Shown here: positions 1-9,128 of the stretch, in pieces
How positions within the stretch are numbered: position 1 is the stretch's first letter
Layout: every line of letters begins with the position of its first letter
IMG/VR virus record: IMGVR_UViG_3300020477_000088
Coordinates: 1 to 30,856 of that record
Reading direction: 5' to 3' (one strand)
Length of the DNA stretch: 30,856 nucleotides
From: a virus
Program-made: the position numbers and the translations under genes
Notes under the pieces: generated by a model
What the model was told of the DNA's origin: nothing
The model's input: only the letters and a program-made list of their open reading frames with translations
Database searches by the model: none

Positions 1-117
1 TTACCAGTCGGAGCAATAGGCTGGAATATGGCAGGACAACCGATTGACTACAATGGAACGGTAGTAGCAACGACAGGGGAGAAGCTGATGAATACCGCAA
101 TCAGCAAGATACTATAA
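1..117 (+). CDS. C-terminal end of a gene cut by the window start
   Basis: Frame 1 is open from the first base to TAA at 115-117 and encodes 38 residues ending in AISKIL. The stop overlaps the ATG of the next gene (TAATG), as in the rest of this operon. The piece is too short to recognise. If the window ends join, this is the C-terminus of the beta-solenoid protein at 28934-30856: that frame ends on a complete codon at 30856 and continues in frame here. That link is inference. Confidence 0.6.
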   Translation, partial: LPVGAIGWNMAGQPIDYNGTVVATTGEKLMNTAISKIL

Positions 118-866
118 TGGCAAATTATTGTTTAGCTTCTGATGTCGCCAGCTTCTTACAAGTTGACAATTTTAGTGGCTCAACAACGCCTACAGATTCA
201 GTAGTCAGTACTTTTATTGATATGGCTGAGGCTCGTGTTAATCAACTTACAAATCACGCATGGCACACTAATTCAGCTATAGAAGTAACAGAAGAAAGAG
301 GAAGGATGCAGAAGGTAAGAACTAACTCACTTAACAGTGTAGGAAGAATACAATTAGCGCATTATCCAGTAATAGCATTTACACAGCACGCAAGTCCTTC
401 TTTGGCGCAGACTAATGGTAATGTTAAGGTTTGGAACTCAAATCAATATACAGACTATTTAGATTCAGATAATTCTAAAACAATGGGAACGACAACTGAT
501 GTTGTTAACAAAGATTTTTGGTTAGATACAGAAAGAGGAATAATCTATATAGACAATTACAATTTGTTTGATACTATTACAGATTCTCCAGCAGGAGTAG
601 ATGCTTATATTTCTTACAAATATGCAACACATCCAACACCAAATGACATAAAGTTAGCAACTATCTATTTTGCAGCATCAACTGTTGTAGCTAATGATGA
701 TTTGAATTTGATGCCTGAAGGCGATGATTCGATGGACAATGCTACCAAGTCTCAAAAGTTTGAGGACATGGCAATGAAGATATTAAAAGACAATAAAAGA
801 ATGGACCGAGACATGACAATGGCAAGAGCTATTGGTGGGTTTGGTACGGGAATGGTGACTCGCTAA
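117..866 (+). CDS. Head-tail connector (adaptor) protein, gp6/gp15-like
   Basis: A 249-aa soluble protein. It opens with a short segment followed by DSVVSTFIDMAEARVNQLTN, a helix typical of head-tail adaptors that bind beneath the portal in HK97-type viruses. A long central beta-rich insertion (about residues 60-170) separates it from a C-terminal helical part rich in Lys and Met. It is the first complete gene of the tail module and is joined to its neighbours by TAATG overlaps at both ends. The assignment rests on the N-terminal pattern and on its position before tail-terminator-like and tail-tube genes. The insertion makes it longer than most adaptors of this family. Confidence 0.6.
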   Translation: MANYCLASDVASFLQVDNFSGSTTPTDSVVSTFIDMAEARVNQLTNHAWHTNSAIEVTEERGRMQKVRTNSLNSVGRIQLAHYPVIAFTQHASPSLAQTNGNVKVWNSNQYTDYLDSDNSKTMGTTTDVVNKDFWLDTERGIIYIDNYNLFDTITDSPAGVDAYISYKYATHPTPNDIKLATIYFAASTVVANDDLNLMPEGDDSMDNATKSQKFEDMAMKILKDNKRMDRDMTMARAIGGFGTGMVTR

Positions 867-1327
867 TGGCGGTCACTTATGCTGAATTAAACGACCCTGT
901 GACGACAGTATCGAGTTTGTTAGATGATAATTGGGATGTAGGAGACATAGCAGGGACTTCTACAAAACCAGATATTGGTGATTCTTGGGATTTAAATAAA
1001 GTTAATTTAAAAAATAATGATGTGATTCGTTGTTATGAAGTAGCAGCAAGTCACGATTTTTTAGGTGTGGGGAATGGGGTAGATAAAGGCACCGCAACCA
1101 TTTCGATAGATATGTCAACTCAGGTAGGTAGAGCAAGACTTAGAGATTTGTATTCAGAAGTTGTAAGTATCATTAGGGGCGCAAGAGCAGGAAACGCTGG
1201 AACTGCATTACACGCCAATTACGCAGACATAAAAATATTGTCTCGCACAGACCAGAGTGACAAAAATCGTCGCTGGTATCGTTACGTTCTCGATTGTGAA
1301 ATCACAAGTTACGAGGGGGTGGTATAA
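866..1327 (+). CDS. Probable tail terminator / tail completion protein
   Basis: A 153-aa protein with alternating helix and strand. The middle (TATISIDMSTQ, about residues 72-82) and the end (YRYVLDCEITSYEGVV) look like the beta strands of tail-terminator proteins, which cap the tail tube at the head side. Position supports this: it lies between the adaptor and the tail tube, with stop/start overlaps on both sides. No catalytic motif is visible. It could alternatively be a head-closure protein; sequence alone does not separate the two. Confidence 0.45.
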   Translation: MAVTYAELNDPVTTVSSLLDDNWDVGDIAGTSTKPDIGDSWDLNKVNLKNNDVIRCYEVAASHDFLGVGNGVDKGTATISIDMSTQVGRARLRDLYSEVVSIIRGARAGNAGTALHANYADIKILSRTDQSDKNRRWYRYVLDCEITSYEGVV

Positions 1328-2610
1328 TGGTAAAAATAACACAAAATATAGAGGCAGCTTACGAACCAGAATCTGCATATGCAACAGCACCAGGTTCTAA
1401 TTTGTATCATTTTGGTCTACTGGACACATTTGACCCAAGGCAAGTAGAGAGAAGTATAACTCCTGTTCCTTCTTTAGGGCAGTCAACAGACGCACATCAT
1501 GCAGTTGGTCCGCTTGGAGTTACAGTACCGATTAAGGTGGCTTGTAACGGAAATGGATGGAAGCAATTACTTGGTAAGGCCATAGGCGGAACTGAAATTT
1601 TAAGTGATAAACGTGCTAATAATCTTACGACAAGTGTTGAATCACTTGCAGTAATAGCAAAAGAAACGGGTGGTGATTATACCTTAGTTACAGGAGTTGT
1701 CCCTAATGAAGTAACTTTAGAAGCCGATTATACTACAGGAGGTTACATTACAGTAGAGGCTAATTGCACTGGTTATTATTCATTAGATGAAGGTGATGCA
1801 AACTTTGATGGTTTCTTGGGAGATGATTACTCTGGAGTAACTTGGCCAGCAGCACCAAGTGCAGACCCGTTATTACCAACTGATTTATCTGTAACTGTAG
1901 GAGTTGCAGCAGCTACAAACAAACTTACAATTACTACTGCTCCAAGCAATAGTTCAATAGAGATAGGTGAACAGTTTATGAGAGTATTTGATAATCCTAC
2001 TGGGGGATTGGATTCGTCTATTTCTTCAGATGGTATTATTGACCTTACAGCTGGTGCAGAAAACTCTATGGAAGAAGTTAAAGATTTAATTAACGACGAT
2101 TCAAACTGGGCTTGTTCAAGAGCAGGTAGTGATGTCGAATCTAAAAACTTGCTTAAAGGAATTTACAAGGGAGAAGCAGGACAAGAGATTTTTGCAGCTA
2201 CAAGCATGGCGGCCTTTTCAAATTTAAAAACCGTTTCTTTAAAGATAGCAAATAATAACACGTCTATTTCAGGTAAAGCAACTGGAGATGATAGTTCAAC
2301 TAAGTGGTTATCAAACAACGCAATAAGCCGTGGAAAAGCAGATGTAACATTAGACCTTACAATGACAGCAGAGGATGAAACCTATTATGACTTGTATCAT
2401 GCAGGGACAACCATCCCATTAATTAGATTAGATTTCGGCTCTCACGGGAGCATTGCATTGACAAATGGAACGATAACTTCGTTTTCCAGACCCCTTACAC
2501 CAGGTGGTGAAACTATTGATACAATGTCTATAAAATTCCGTGGGGCTGGAAATTACAAAAACTTTAGTGCGTATGCAATAAGTTCAAGCATATCACTAAA
2601 TCCATCGTAG
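1327..2610 (+). CDS. Major tail tube protein
   Basis: A 427-aa protein. The N-terminal part (AAYEPESAYATAPGSNLYHFG, read in two halves around residues 10-30, then VERSITPVPSLGQS) matches the layout of siphovirus tail-tube proteins, whose subunits stack as hexameric rings. The C-terminal third (DVTLDLTMTAEDETYYDLYH, then IALTNGTITSFSRPLTPGG) supplies the second half of the tube beta sandwich. Roughly residues 130-280 look like an extra inserted beta-rich domain exposed on the tail surface. It lies directly before a chaperone-like gene and a tape measure, the usual order. The family is inferred by pattern. Confidence 0.7.
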   Translation: MVKITQNIEAAYEPESAYATAPGSNLYHFGLLDTFDPRQVERSITPVPSLGQSTDAHHAVGPLGVTVPIKVACNGNGWKQLLGKAIGGTEILSDKRANNLTTSVESLAVIAKETGGDYTLVTGVVPNEVTLEADYTTGGYITVEANCTGYYSLDEGDANFDGFLGDDYSGVTWPAAPSADPLLPTDLSVTVGVAAATNKLTITTAPSNSSIEIGEQFMRVFDNPTGGLDSSISSDGIIDLTAGAENSMEEVKDLINDDSNWACSRAGSDVESKNLLKGIYKGEAGQEIFAATSMAAFSNLKTVSLKIANNNTSISGKATGDDSSTKWLSNNAISRGKADVTLDLTMTAEDETYYDLYHAGTTIPLIRLDFGSHGSIALTNGTITSFSRPLTPGGETIDTMSIKFRGAGNYKNFSAYAISSSISLNPS

Positions 2611-2617
2611 GTAGGTC

Positions 2618-3202
2618 ATGGTAAGAGTCAGAGGTCAGTTAGACGCCCCTCTGCTTGACATAGGGCAGGTCGAGAAAGAATACTGGGAACGAAAAACCAT
2701 ATTACTACCAAGTTTAAAGAAGTTTAATCAACCGAAAGGATGGAGGCGATGGTTATATAAACCCCAAGCCCCGAAGATAGTAATTACGAGATTAACTTCA
2801 GAAGATTGGAATAAGATAGATAGTAAGTTTTTTACATTAAAAGAAGAGCTTGCGAGGGATGGAAAGAAGTTACGTGAAATTACAAAGAAGTTAACAGAAG
2901 ATGCGGAGATGATAAATGAGGATGAATGGACTTTCTTGGCGAGGGCTAAAATCAAGGCGATGCCGATTTACATTGGAATGTTAGAGTTAATGATAGAGGA
3001 GCCTAAGATGGATTATGAGCAGGTTCAAAAGTTGTGGGATTGTTTAGATGAGTATGATAAAGAAACATTAGCCACTTACGTTAACATGTTAACATCTGAA
3101 CAGATGAGTGTAGCTCAGGATATTAACAGGAAACGTATGGCAGAGATGGACACGGCAAGAGATAAGATGATGTCTCAAGCACAAGGAATGGTGAGACGTT
3201 AA
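2618..3202 (+). CDS. Probable tail assembly chaperone
   Basis: A 194-aa, mostly helical, charged protein between the tail tube and the tape measure. Tail assembly chaperones of siphoviruses occupy this slot and are replaced when the tube polymerises around the tape measure. No slippery heptanucleotide frameshift joining it to a second frame is evident. The C-terminal helix (about residues 150-194) is rich in Met, Lys and Arg. Its stop overlaps the next ATG (TAATGG). The role comes from position and helical character, not from a recognised motif. Confidence 0.45.
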   Translation: MVRVRGQLDAPLLDIGQVEKEYWERKTILLPSLKKFNQPKGWRRWLYKPQAPKIVITRLTSEDWNKIDSKFFTLKEELARDGKKLREITKKLTEDAEMINEDEWTFLARAKIKAMPIYIGMLELMIEEPKMDYEQVQKLWDCLDEYDKETLATYVNMLTSEQMSVAQDINRKRMAEMDTARDKMMSQAQGMVRR

Positions 3203-3891
3203 TGGCAGAGGAGATGGTTCTGCGTATTGTTCTTGAAGGTGTTGATAATGCTTCAGATGATTTTGATAATACTAAAAACAGTGCGGATGAACTGGGGAAC
3301 ACTTTTACAGAAACAGAAAAGAAAGGTGCAGCATTGGTACTTGCAGTCAATGGACTTGCTTCTGGTTTAAATCAAATGTCGGGTGGTCTTAGAAAATCAG
3401 CAGATGCTATGGAAAGATTAAATGTTGGTACAGAGGGGCAAAGGGAAAGTTTACGAGGTATGTCTGACTGGATGGAGCTTATAGCTGGACCTATGGAGAT
3501 TATAGCAGGTATAACAACAACAATCGCTACCGTTATGTATATTGCATCGGCAGCAGGAGTAACTTGGTCTGGCACTTTGGCTGCTCTTGGGGCTGCGGCA
3601 ACAACCGTTGCGGGTGCTATTACAGTCACCACTTTAGCGATAGTTGCACTTGTAGCTATTGTAGGAGTTGCCATTTATTTAGTTTATGATTACACAGATG
3701 GTTTTAGAGAATGGGACCAAGTATTAGATAATATAAATGATAACATACAAGCGATTAAAGACGGGCTTCAAGATGCTGCTGATGCTGCTGGTGATTTTGC
3801 AGACGCTGCGGGTAGTATTTCGCTTGGAAGTGTTAGGAGTGGTATAGGTGATTCGATTGCTGGTATTGGGGGAAGATTAGGATTAGGATGA
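3202..3891 (+). CDS. Short tape measure-like protein
   Basis: A 229-aa protein. The first ~75 residues are charged and helical and start with a tape-measure-like segment (MVLRIVLEGVDNASDDF). Residues ~90-165 are strongly hydrophobic with several potential membrane spans (for example AAATTVAGAITVTTLAIVAL), then an amphipathic segment and a Gly/Ser/Asp-rich end. Tape measures combine coiled coil and membrane-active segments and set tail length. Known tape measures usually run from about 600 to over 1000 residues, so this one implies a very short tail. It lies between the chaperone-like gene and the tail-tip genes. Confidence 0.55.
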   Translation: MAEEMVLRIVLEGVDNASDDFDNTKNSADELGNTFTETEKKGAALVLAVNGLASGLNQMSGGLRKSADAMERLNVGTEGQRESLRGMSDWMELIAGPMEIIAGITTTIATVMYIASAAGVTWSGTLAALGAAATTVAGAITVTTLAIVALVAIVGVAIYLVYDYTDGFREWDQVLDNINDNIQAIKDGLQDAADAAGDFADAAGSISLGSVRSGIGDSIAGIGGRLGLG

Positions 3892-3910
3892 TAAGGGAAG
3901 GTAGAGTGTT

Positions 3911-6900
3911 ATGAGTAATATTACACGAGAAAGTAATGGGTTTTATACTTACGATTTTGATAGAGATGTAACTTTAGCAGCGATAACACAAGGGACATTT
4001 CAGACGATGATGATTTCTGGTAATATTGGTTCTACGGCAGACACAACTAATGTTGCAAGTGTATGGGGTGCAGGAATAATGGGTAGTGAATCCACACGTA
4101 AACACACCCGAACAATATTGAGGCTACATATGCCTGACAAACCTTCAGAAAACGGTGATTTTAAAATAACAGAGTTTTGGTTTTATGTAAAGACGGGTGA
4201 TAATACTGGAGTTAATGGACATGGTATGGGTGGTCTTGAAACAATAAATGTTCATCCCCTTGAAATGGCAGAGCTTGAGATGGATGATGTTGCATGGGAA
4301 GAATATGATAGTGGTGTAGCTTGGGCTGCTGCTGGTGCTGAAGATGACCTTAATTCTTCTACTAATTATGGTTTTGGAGCGAATGGTATAATTGGTAGTC
4401 ATCCTGGTTTGACTGCTCATAACACTGGTTATTGGTTTAATTTATCAGCGTATGTAGACAATTTGGATTGGGGTAAGAAATACATGTTTATATTTAAAAC
4501 CGCAAGAACAGATAATCCTGGTAGTCCTGACAGACTTGCAACCCAATTAGCTACTGTGAGTGATTCTACATTAACTTGTGAAATTAAATTTACAGACTCG
4601 GTTCCCGAACCTCCACAAATAAGTGCCAGAGCAAACATAGGCGGCCAATCTGCATTAATTGATGTTAAAATTGGAAGTGATAAAGACTTAAGTGATTGTA
4701 CAACTGTGTGGACAAATGATGCTTCGGAACCTGAGTTCCAATCAAGTAGTGGTGATAATGATAATATTATTAGTGATTCAAATCCAGTGACATTAAATAC
4801 TGCAAACGCAACACATTTTGATGCAGGTATTTTAAGTTCGGAGAACCTACGTTATCGTCTTGCAGTTTATTCACGTGACATGGCTTCTACCTATGTAGAT
4901 ACCACACCAAGGACAAGTGGTATCTCTCGTAGTAATATTATTGATTTAGCCAGACCGAATATAAATAGTGTTGTAATAAATAGTACATTTAATACGATTG
5001 GTGTTGAAGGACAACTTACAGTAGCAGCAACAACAGGAGGTGCATGGTCTTCATACGGTGCAGCTTCCTTAAAATACCTTCATATCTTATGGGATGGGCC
5101 ATCAACAGGAGCCACAACAAATGATGATGGAGTGGCTAAGATAGAGATAACAGATACTGATGCTACATCAATAGTACACAAGCACACATACAGTTCAGCA
5201 GGAACTAAGTATGTTTGGGTTGCTTTAGAAGATACTGACGGATTTATGTCAGGTTTTCACAGAATAGATGATGCCGACACTCAATTTACAGTTGGTTCCG
5301 CATCTTATAATAATGACCCGACAATAACACATGCTTCAAGTACAGCAATTAAGGCAGGAATGTATGTAAGTGGAAGTGGAATACCAGCTGGTGCGTATGT
5401 TGCTTCTGTTACCGATGCCACACATTTTGAATTAAGTGTTTCAACAACTGGGGGTTCAAAGACAGGTCAGACATTGACATTTAATTGGATAGATACATTA
5501 GCTACACTACCTGATGTAAGTGAAGCAAATCCAATTTGTAATGTTACAACAAGTAAGAGTAAATTCTTAGCAGCTAAGTATGCAGATTTTAATACAGGTT
5601 TGATTGTAAGTGCAGGTCAGAGTAAGGCGATTGGAAGTAACCGTAAGTTACAGAATTATTTATTTACATGTAAGGCAGGAAAGGCTACTACCTTAGTTAC
5701 AGTAAATGCTTTTGATAATGATAATAGCGTCTTTGATGATAGTTCTAAACGAGTTGCTGTAAGGGCGTTAACAGATTTGGACGTATCATCAGCAAGGTTG
5801 AAGGTAACTGGGCTTGCATCTTTTGCTTCTGATGGTGACCCTGTAAAGGATAATGATTCTACTTTTACCAATTATAAGATGATGAGTGAAACCATCGGAC
5901 CTCCTGATGCAGTTATGACGCAAGGAAGTACTGCTGGAACTGCAAGTGGCGGTGCCGCTTATAATAGTGGTAATTTTACTTATAATTACTTTAAGACAGT
6001 AGAAAGTGCTGTATTTACTACAACAGACGCAACAGATACAGAAGGTATTAGATATATTCTTACAGCTTACACAGGTGATTGGTCTGCCCATGATACTGGA
6101 GTAACTATTAGTGAAGCAGATGATGGTAGTGAGCTTGGTTTAACAGTAACAGATGCCACTGTGTTTAGGTCAGGAGATGTAGTTCGGATAGATAGTGAAT
6201 ATATGAAAGTTACAACAAGCGACACAGATAACAATCGTATATCTATTACTCGCCAGTATTTAGGAAGTGCAAGTAATAGTAGTGTTGGTTCTGGTGCGGC
6301 AATTTATCTTGCTAATCCTATTGTTATAAATTCAGATTTAAGATTTATTTCTGCACCTACTGATGCAGACTTCCATGATAGATATAGGTGGGGTGGATTT
6401 GCACGTATCTTAGGTAATGCAGCATCGGGAGATGGTATAGACTTTGAGCCGTATGTTTTCGGTGACAGTGCAACCAATACTATTATCTTAAATCACATTA
6501 CTGCGGCCAGTTCTTCTTTTGATGACACTTGTTGGTATGAAAATGGTTTCTTTGATGATGATATTATTATGGTAGGAAACACAACAGACAATGGAACCTA
6601 CGCAAGTCCTAAATTTTACAAGTTAGCTTCATTTACTACAGGTGGTAGTAGTAATTACGAGACTGCTTTTATCCATGGTAGTAGCCATGACCTACCAAGT
6701 TGGGTGGAAAATGGCCTTACTAATGAGGATGATGAAGCAGCAGATATTGTAAGAGTTATATCAAATCCTTCAAGAACGGTTGCAGCAATCAATACAGCTA
6801 ATGAAGAAGATGTAATTACATTTGAAGCAAGAGTAATAGATGATGACACTACTTCTTTTCTGCTTCGCACAGATTTAGAAAGTACAAGTGCAGTATTGAC

Positions 6901-7318
6901 ACAACCAGAAGCATTGGACTTAGGCACAGTAGCTACTTACGGAACGCACCTAACTACAAGTGATATAGCTATACTTGGAGCAGACATGGCCCGTGATGGC
7001 GGCCTTGCTACAGTGATGCCTCTTGGGGAGCGTAAATATCCTGTGGGGCTTACCAGGACAACTATGGGCCTACCGACAATGACAGTAAATATTAGAGTTC
7101 TTTCTCAGACAGGATATAAAAGCCTTTTGTCTTTAATAGAGGGAGACACTTACGATTATGTCTTTATGGATAGTACACAGGTAGATACACCAACGAGTGC
7201 TTATGTTACGTTCCGTATGAAGTATGTTAGTGGTAATCTTCGTAAGAGTCCTGAGATTACAAATGAATACCTTGCCACATTAAATTTTGTAATTGTTGGT
7301 GAGGCAGTTACAGTTTAA
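3911..7318 (+). CDS. Large multidomain tail-tip / distal tail protein
   Basis: A 1135-aa beta-rich protein, the largest gene in the window. Residues ~225-460 contain fibronectin/PKD-like segments. Residues ~462-524 hold a module with the pattern AGMYVSGSGIPAGAYVASV, seen in many viral tail and fibre proteins. Residues ~730-788 contain a second known tail module (FRSGDVVRIDSEYMKV, then ITRQYLG). The last ~130 residues resemble a distal-tail-type beta sandwich (TMTVNIRVLSQTGYKSLL). It starts 19 nt after the tape measure and overlaps the hub gene by TAATG. I infer the structural part that joins tube to hub and carries adhesion domains. Confidence 0.55.
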   Translation: MSNITRESNGFYTYDFDRDVTLAAITQGTFQTMMISGNIGSTADTTNVASVWGAGIMGSESTRKHTRTILRLHMPDKPSENGDFKITEFWFYVKTGDNTGVNGHGMGGLETINVHPLEMAELEMDDVAWEEYDSGVAWAAAGAEDDLNSSTNYGFGANGIIGSHPGLTAHNTGYWFNLSAYVDNLDWGKKYMFIFKTARTDNPGSPDRLATQLATVSDSTLTCEIKFTDSVPEPPQISARANIGGQSALIDVKIGSDKDLSDCTTVWTNDASEPEFQSSSGDNDNIISDSNPVTLNTANATHFDAGILSSENLRYRLAVYSRDMASTYVDTTPRTSGISRSNIIDLARPNINSVVINSTFNTIGVEGQLTVAATTGGAWSSYGAASLKYLHILWDGPSTGATTNDDGVAKIEITDTDATSIVHKHTYSSAGTKYVWVALEDTDGFMSGFHRIDDADTQFTVGSASYNNDPTITHASSTAIKAGMYVSGSGIPAGAYVASVTDATHFELSVSTTGGSKTGQTLTFNWIDTLATLPDVSEANPICNVTTSKSKFLAAKYADFNTGLIVSAGQSKAIGSNRKLQNYLFTCKAGKATTLVTVNAFDNDNSVFDDSSKRVAVRALTDLDVSSARLKVTGLASFASDGDPVKDNDSTFTNYKMMSETIGPPDAVMTQGSTAGTASGGAAYNSGNFTYNYFKTVESAVFTTTDATDTEGIRYILTAYTGDWSAHDTGVTISEADDGSELGLTVTDATVFRSGDVVRIDSEYMKVTTSDTDNNRISITRQYLGSASNSSVGSGAAIYLANPIVINSDLRFISAPTDADFHDRYRWGGFARILGNAASGDGIDFEPYVFGDSATNTIILNHITAASSSFDDTCWYENGFFDDDIIMVGNTTDNGTYASPKFYKLASFTTGGSSNYETAFIHGSSHDLPSWVENGLTNEDDEAADIVRVISNPSRTVAAINTANEEDVITFEARVIDDDTTSFLLRTDLESTSAVLTQPEALDLGTVATYGTHLTTSDIAILGADMARDGGLATVMPLGERKYPVGLTRTTMGLPTMTVNIRVLSQTGYKSLLSLIEGDTYDYVFMDSTQVDTPTSAYVTFRMKYVSGNLRKSPEITNEYLATLNFVIVGEAVTV

Positions 7319-8394
7319 TGCCCGTAGTCTTTAAAGGTAGTCTTGGCACTAATTTAGAAATTGATTGTCAGATAAATGGAAAGCCGTTCCCTTATGTAAC
7401 GGCACTTTCTTACACTCATATAATTAATGGTGGTCGGCGTGTTGCAGTAGAGTTTGGGGGCCGTTATAGTGCTGAGACTACTCCGTTGGGGGCGGAAATA
7501 ACACTGAAGATAGGTAAGGGAATTGCTGCACACAACCTTGACTTCTATGGTTTTATTTATGAAGTAGACCCAAGAGTTAGTGGTGGTTCTTTTGCAGCTA
7601 TGGATTCTATTACTCAATTAGCACGCTCGGAATTGGTTGAGTATAAGGAACAAGATATTATTGGAAAGGATTTGTATTACCTTGCGGCTTCTGCTGCTAA
7701 TTACAAAGAAGTAAATACAGATAACCTTACAGAAGGTTCAGGACTATTCGCAACCAGTGATATGGATTTAACAGGTCTTAAAACACGTAAAGAGTTTATT
7801 GATGGGTGTTTTAGTAATATGGTAGAGATAGTAAATGATGACTATCACGATTCTCCTACTGCTGTAGTTTGGCGTTATGCGATAAGACGTAATAATATAT
7901 TAGACTTCTATAAAGAAGATAGTACTAATACTTCATTGGGTTTTAAGATGGAGGTTTCAGAAGGCAGTAGTGATTTATTAGGTAGGGGCGTTCTTGCGAC
8001 TATTGATGGTAGTAAAATTGTTAATAGTGCCACTTTTCAGAGTTCTTTAGACTCTACAATACATGCGACAGTTACAGATGAAGATAGTGTAGAAAGAAAT
8101 GGAGTGGCTGGAAAGTTGTATCAATTTAAATCAACAGAGTATGATAGATTAGAAGAATTAGCATATAAGACAGTTTTGTTACATAAGGAACCCACTATTA
8201 TGTATAAGATGCAATTATCTAATGCAGAACACTTAACACTTGGTGATTATGTTAAAGTAACTGCACCTTCACTAAAAGATGTAGTCTTACCTGTGGTAGA
8301 AGTAAGACATATAATAAGAGAATCAGTAGAATCATATATTACATTAGGTACATCTGAGATAAGTGTTGTGGATTTAATCCGTTCTATAACTTAG
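7318..8394 (+). CDS. Baseplate hub / tail-tip protein, gp27-gpD-like
   Basis: A 358-aa protein. The segment DFYGFIYEVDPRVSGG near residue 80, followed by AMDSITQLARSELV, is the pattern of hub proteins of the T4 gp27 / phage late-control D group, which form the trimeric tip of the tail. The C-terminal ~60 residues (LTLGDYVKVTAPSLKDVVLP) form the last beta domain of such hubs. It is the last gene of the plus-strand tail operon. Its TAG is immediately followed by a large inverted repeat and a poly-T terminator. Confidence 0.65.
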   Translation: MPVVFKGSLGTNLEIDCQINGKPFPYVTALSYTHIINGGRRVAVEFGGRYSAETTPLGAEITLKIGKGIAAHNLDFYGFIYEVDPRVSGGSFAAMDSITQLARSELVEYKEQDIIGKDLYYLAASAANYKEVNTDNLTEGSGLFATSDMDLTGLKTRKEFIDGCFSNMVEIVNDDYHDSPTAVVWRYAIRRNNILDFYKEDSTNTSLGFKMEVSEGSSDLLGRGVLATIDGSKIVNSATFQSSLDSTIHATVTDEDSVERNGVAGKLYQFKSTEYDRLEELAYKTVLLHKEPTIMYKMQLSNAEHLTLGDYVKVTAPSLKDVVLPVVEVRHIIRESVESYITLGTSEISVVDLIRSIT

Positions 8395-8550
8395 ACACAC
8401 ACACCTCTATTTCCACTGGAGAATTAAAAGTAATAGACGATAAGTATATAAATATAATAATAAGCCGCCGTACCACTTTCATTTTTTTTAAGATTTTTTT
8501 GGGTTAGACTCTTTTAGAAAGTTCCAGTGGAAATGAAGGTGTGTGTGTCT
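8393..8550. repeat. Large imperfect inverted repeat, 28-bp arms, 102-bp spacer
   Basis: Left arm 8393-8420 (AGACACACACACCT...CCACTGGA) and right arm 8523-8550 (TCCAGTGG...GTGTGTGTCT) are reverse complements at 26 of 28 positions. The left arm begins inside the stop codon of the hub gene; the right arm ends 8 nt before the end of the first minus-strand gene. The spacer has a TATATAAATA stretch, a GACGATA half-site and two poly-T runs. It sits exactly between convergent operons, so a bidirectional transcription barrier is the simplest role. Confidence 0.8.
8482..8500 (+). terminator. Poly-T terminator of the tail operon
   Basis: Runs of eight T (8482-8489) and seven T (8494-8500) on the plus strand, about 90 nt after the hub stop codon. 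Archaeal RNA polymerase terminates at oligo-T tracts without needing a hairpin. The tract lies between the arms of the inverted repeat, before the convergent minus-strand genes. Confidence 0.6.
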
Positions 8551-8557
8551 TTCTTTT

Positions 8558-8746
8558 TTAGTACTTTTTCTTATTATCTAATCTATCTATCATTTCTTGG
8601 TTCTCTTTTATACTTATCGTCGTGGCTTGGACTTTTGTATTCTTTTTGGTCATGTTATAGCCACAACGAAAGCATTTCCAACTTTTATTCTTTGTCAGTC
8701 CTGCTCTCGTCTTGTAACACTTCGGACACTTCAGAATGTACCACAT
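8558..8746 (-). CDS. Small zinc-ribbon protein
   Basis: 62 aa with Cys pairs C7/C10 and C25/C28 (KCPKC, KCFRCG), a compact zinc ribbon, then a Lys-rich tail. ATG is preceded by GTAGGAGTAGATA, a plausible ribosome binding site. It overlaps the end of the upstream gene by 62 nt, more than its neighbours do. It is the last gene of the 10994-8558 operon. Function unknown; DNA, RNA or protein binding is possible. Confidence 0.6.
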   Translation of the reverse strand: MWYILKCPKCYKTRAGLTKNKSWKCFRCGYNMTKKNTKVQATTISIKENQEMIDRLDNKKKY

Positions 8747-8861
8747 TATCTACTCCTACAGTTTTATTGCATCCTGGACAGACGACAATTACAAAAGGGT
8801 TCATCTCACAGCATTCTGTTTTCTTTTCCTTTATCTCTGCGATTGTAAGGTCTTTAACCAT
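8685..8861 (-). CDS. Small Cys-containing protein
   Basis: 58 aa. The start is set by GGGAGGACTA directly before the ATG at 8861; an open frame extends further upstream but has no comparable signal. Cys residues at C17/C18 and C28/C31 (CPGC) may bind one zinc. The ATG lies inside the last codons of the upstream gene (8-nt overlap), as expected for translational coupling. Not recognised. Confidence 0.6.
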   Translation of the reverse strand: MVKDLTIAEIKEKKTECCEMNPFVIVVCPGCNKTVGVDNVVHSEVSEVLQDESRTDKE

Positions 8862-8958
8862 TAGTCCTCCCGCAAGCGGTACATCTAAAGGCAGCAAATC
8901 CTTCAACGGTACCTGCCTTTTCAAAGCAAGTACCGTCTTTACATCTCTTACATTTCAT
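8854..8958 (-). CDS. 34-aa zinc-ribbon microprotein
   Basis: ATG AAA TGT... encodes MKCKRCKDGTC at the N-terminus and CTACGRTNG at the C-terminus, with C3/C6 and C26/C29 pairs plus C11. The ATG overlaps the stop of the upstream gene (TAATG) and follows GGAGGAC. The Cys spacing, the strong ribosome binding site and the coupling on both sides support a real gene despite its size. Function unknown. Confidence 0.65.
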   Translation of the reverse strand: MKCKRCKDGTCFEKAGTVEGFAAFRCTACGRTNG

Positions 8959-9128
8959 TAGTCCTCCAACATTATGACCGAACCTTGGTAGCAGGTATTG
9001 ATGTCTGACTTACCCCATTGTATTTCACTGTAACAATGCTTACAATATGCTCTATCCTTTGCATAACGGTCTTTAGGGATGGGCATGTTGCATTGTTTAC
9101 ATCTATTTACTTGAGAGACAAGCGACAT
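8958..9128 (-). CDS. 56-aa zinc-ribbon protein
   Basis: Encodes MSLVSQVNRCKQCNMP... with pairs C10/C13 and C29/C32 (CKQC, CKHC), the classic four-Cys zinc ribbon. Start and stop both use TAATG overlaps with neighbours. GAGTAGGTA upstream of the ATG is a weak ribosome binding site, so translation may rely on coupling. Not recognised further. Confidence 0.65.
   Translation of the reverse strand: MSLVSQVNRCKQCNMPIPKDRYAKDRAYCKHCYSEIQWGKSDINTCYQGSVIMLED

Noticed and set aside
8393-8550. Provirus attachment sites
   Set aside because: The repeats are inverted, not direct, and no integrase is encoded.
8527-8961. 144-aa plus-strand frame rich in Ser, Leu and Phe
   Set aside because: Opposite to three coupled zinc-ribbon genes with good ribosome binding sites; begins inside the inverted repeat.
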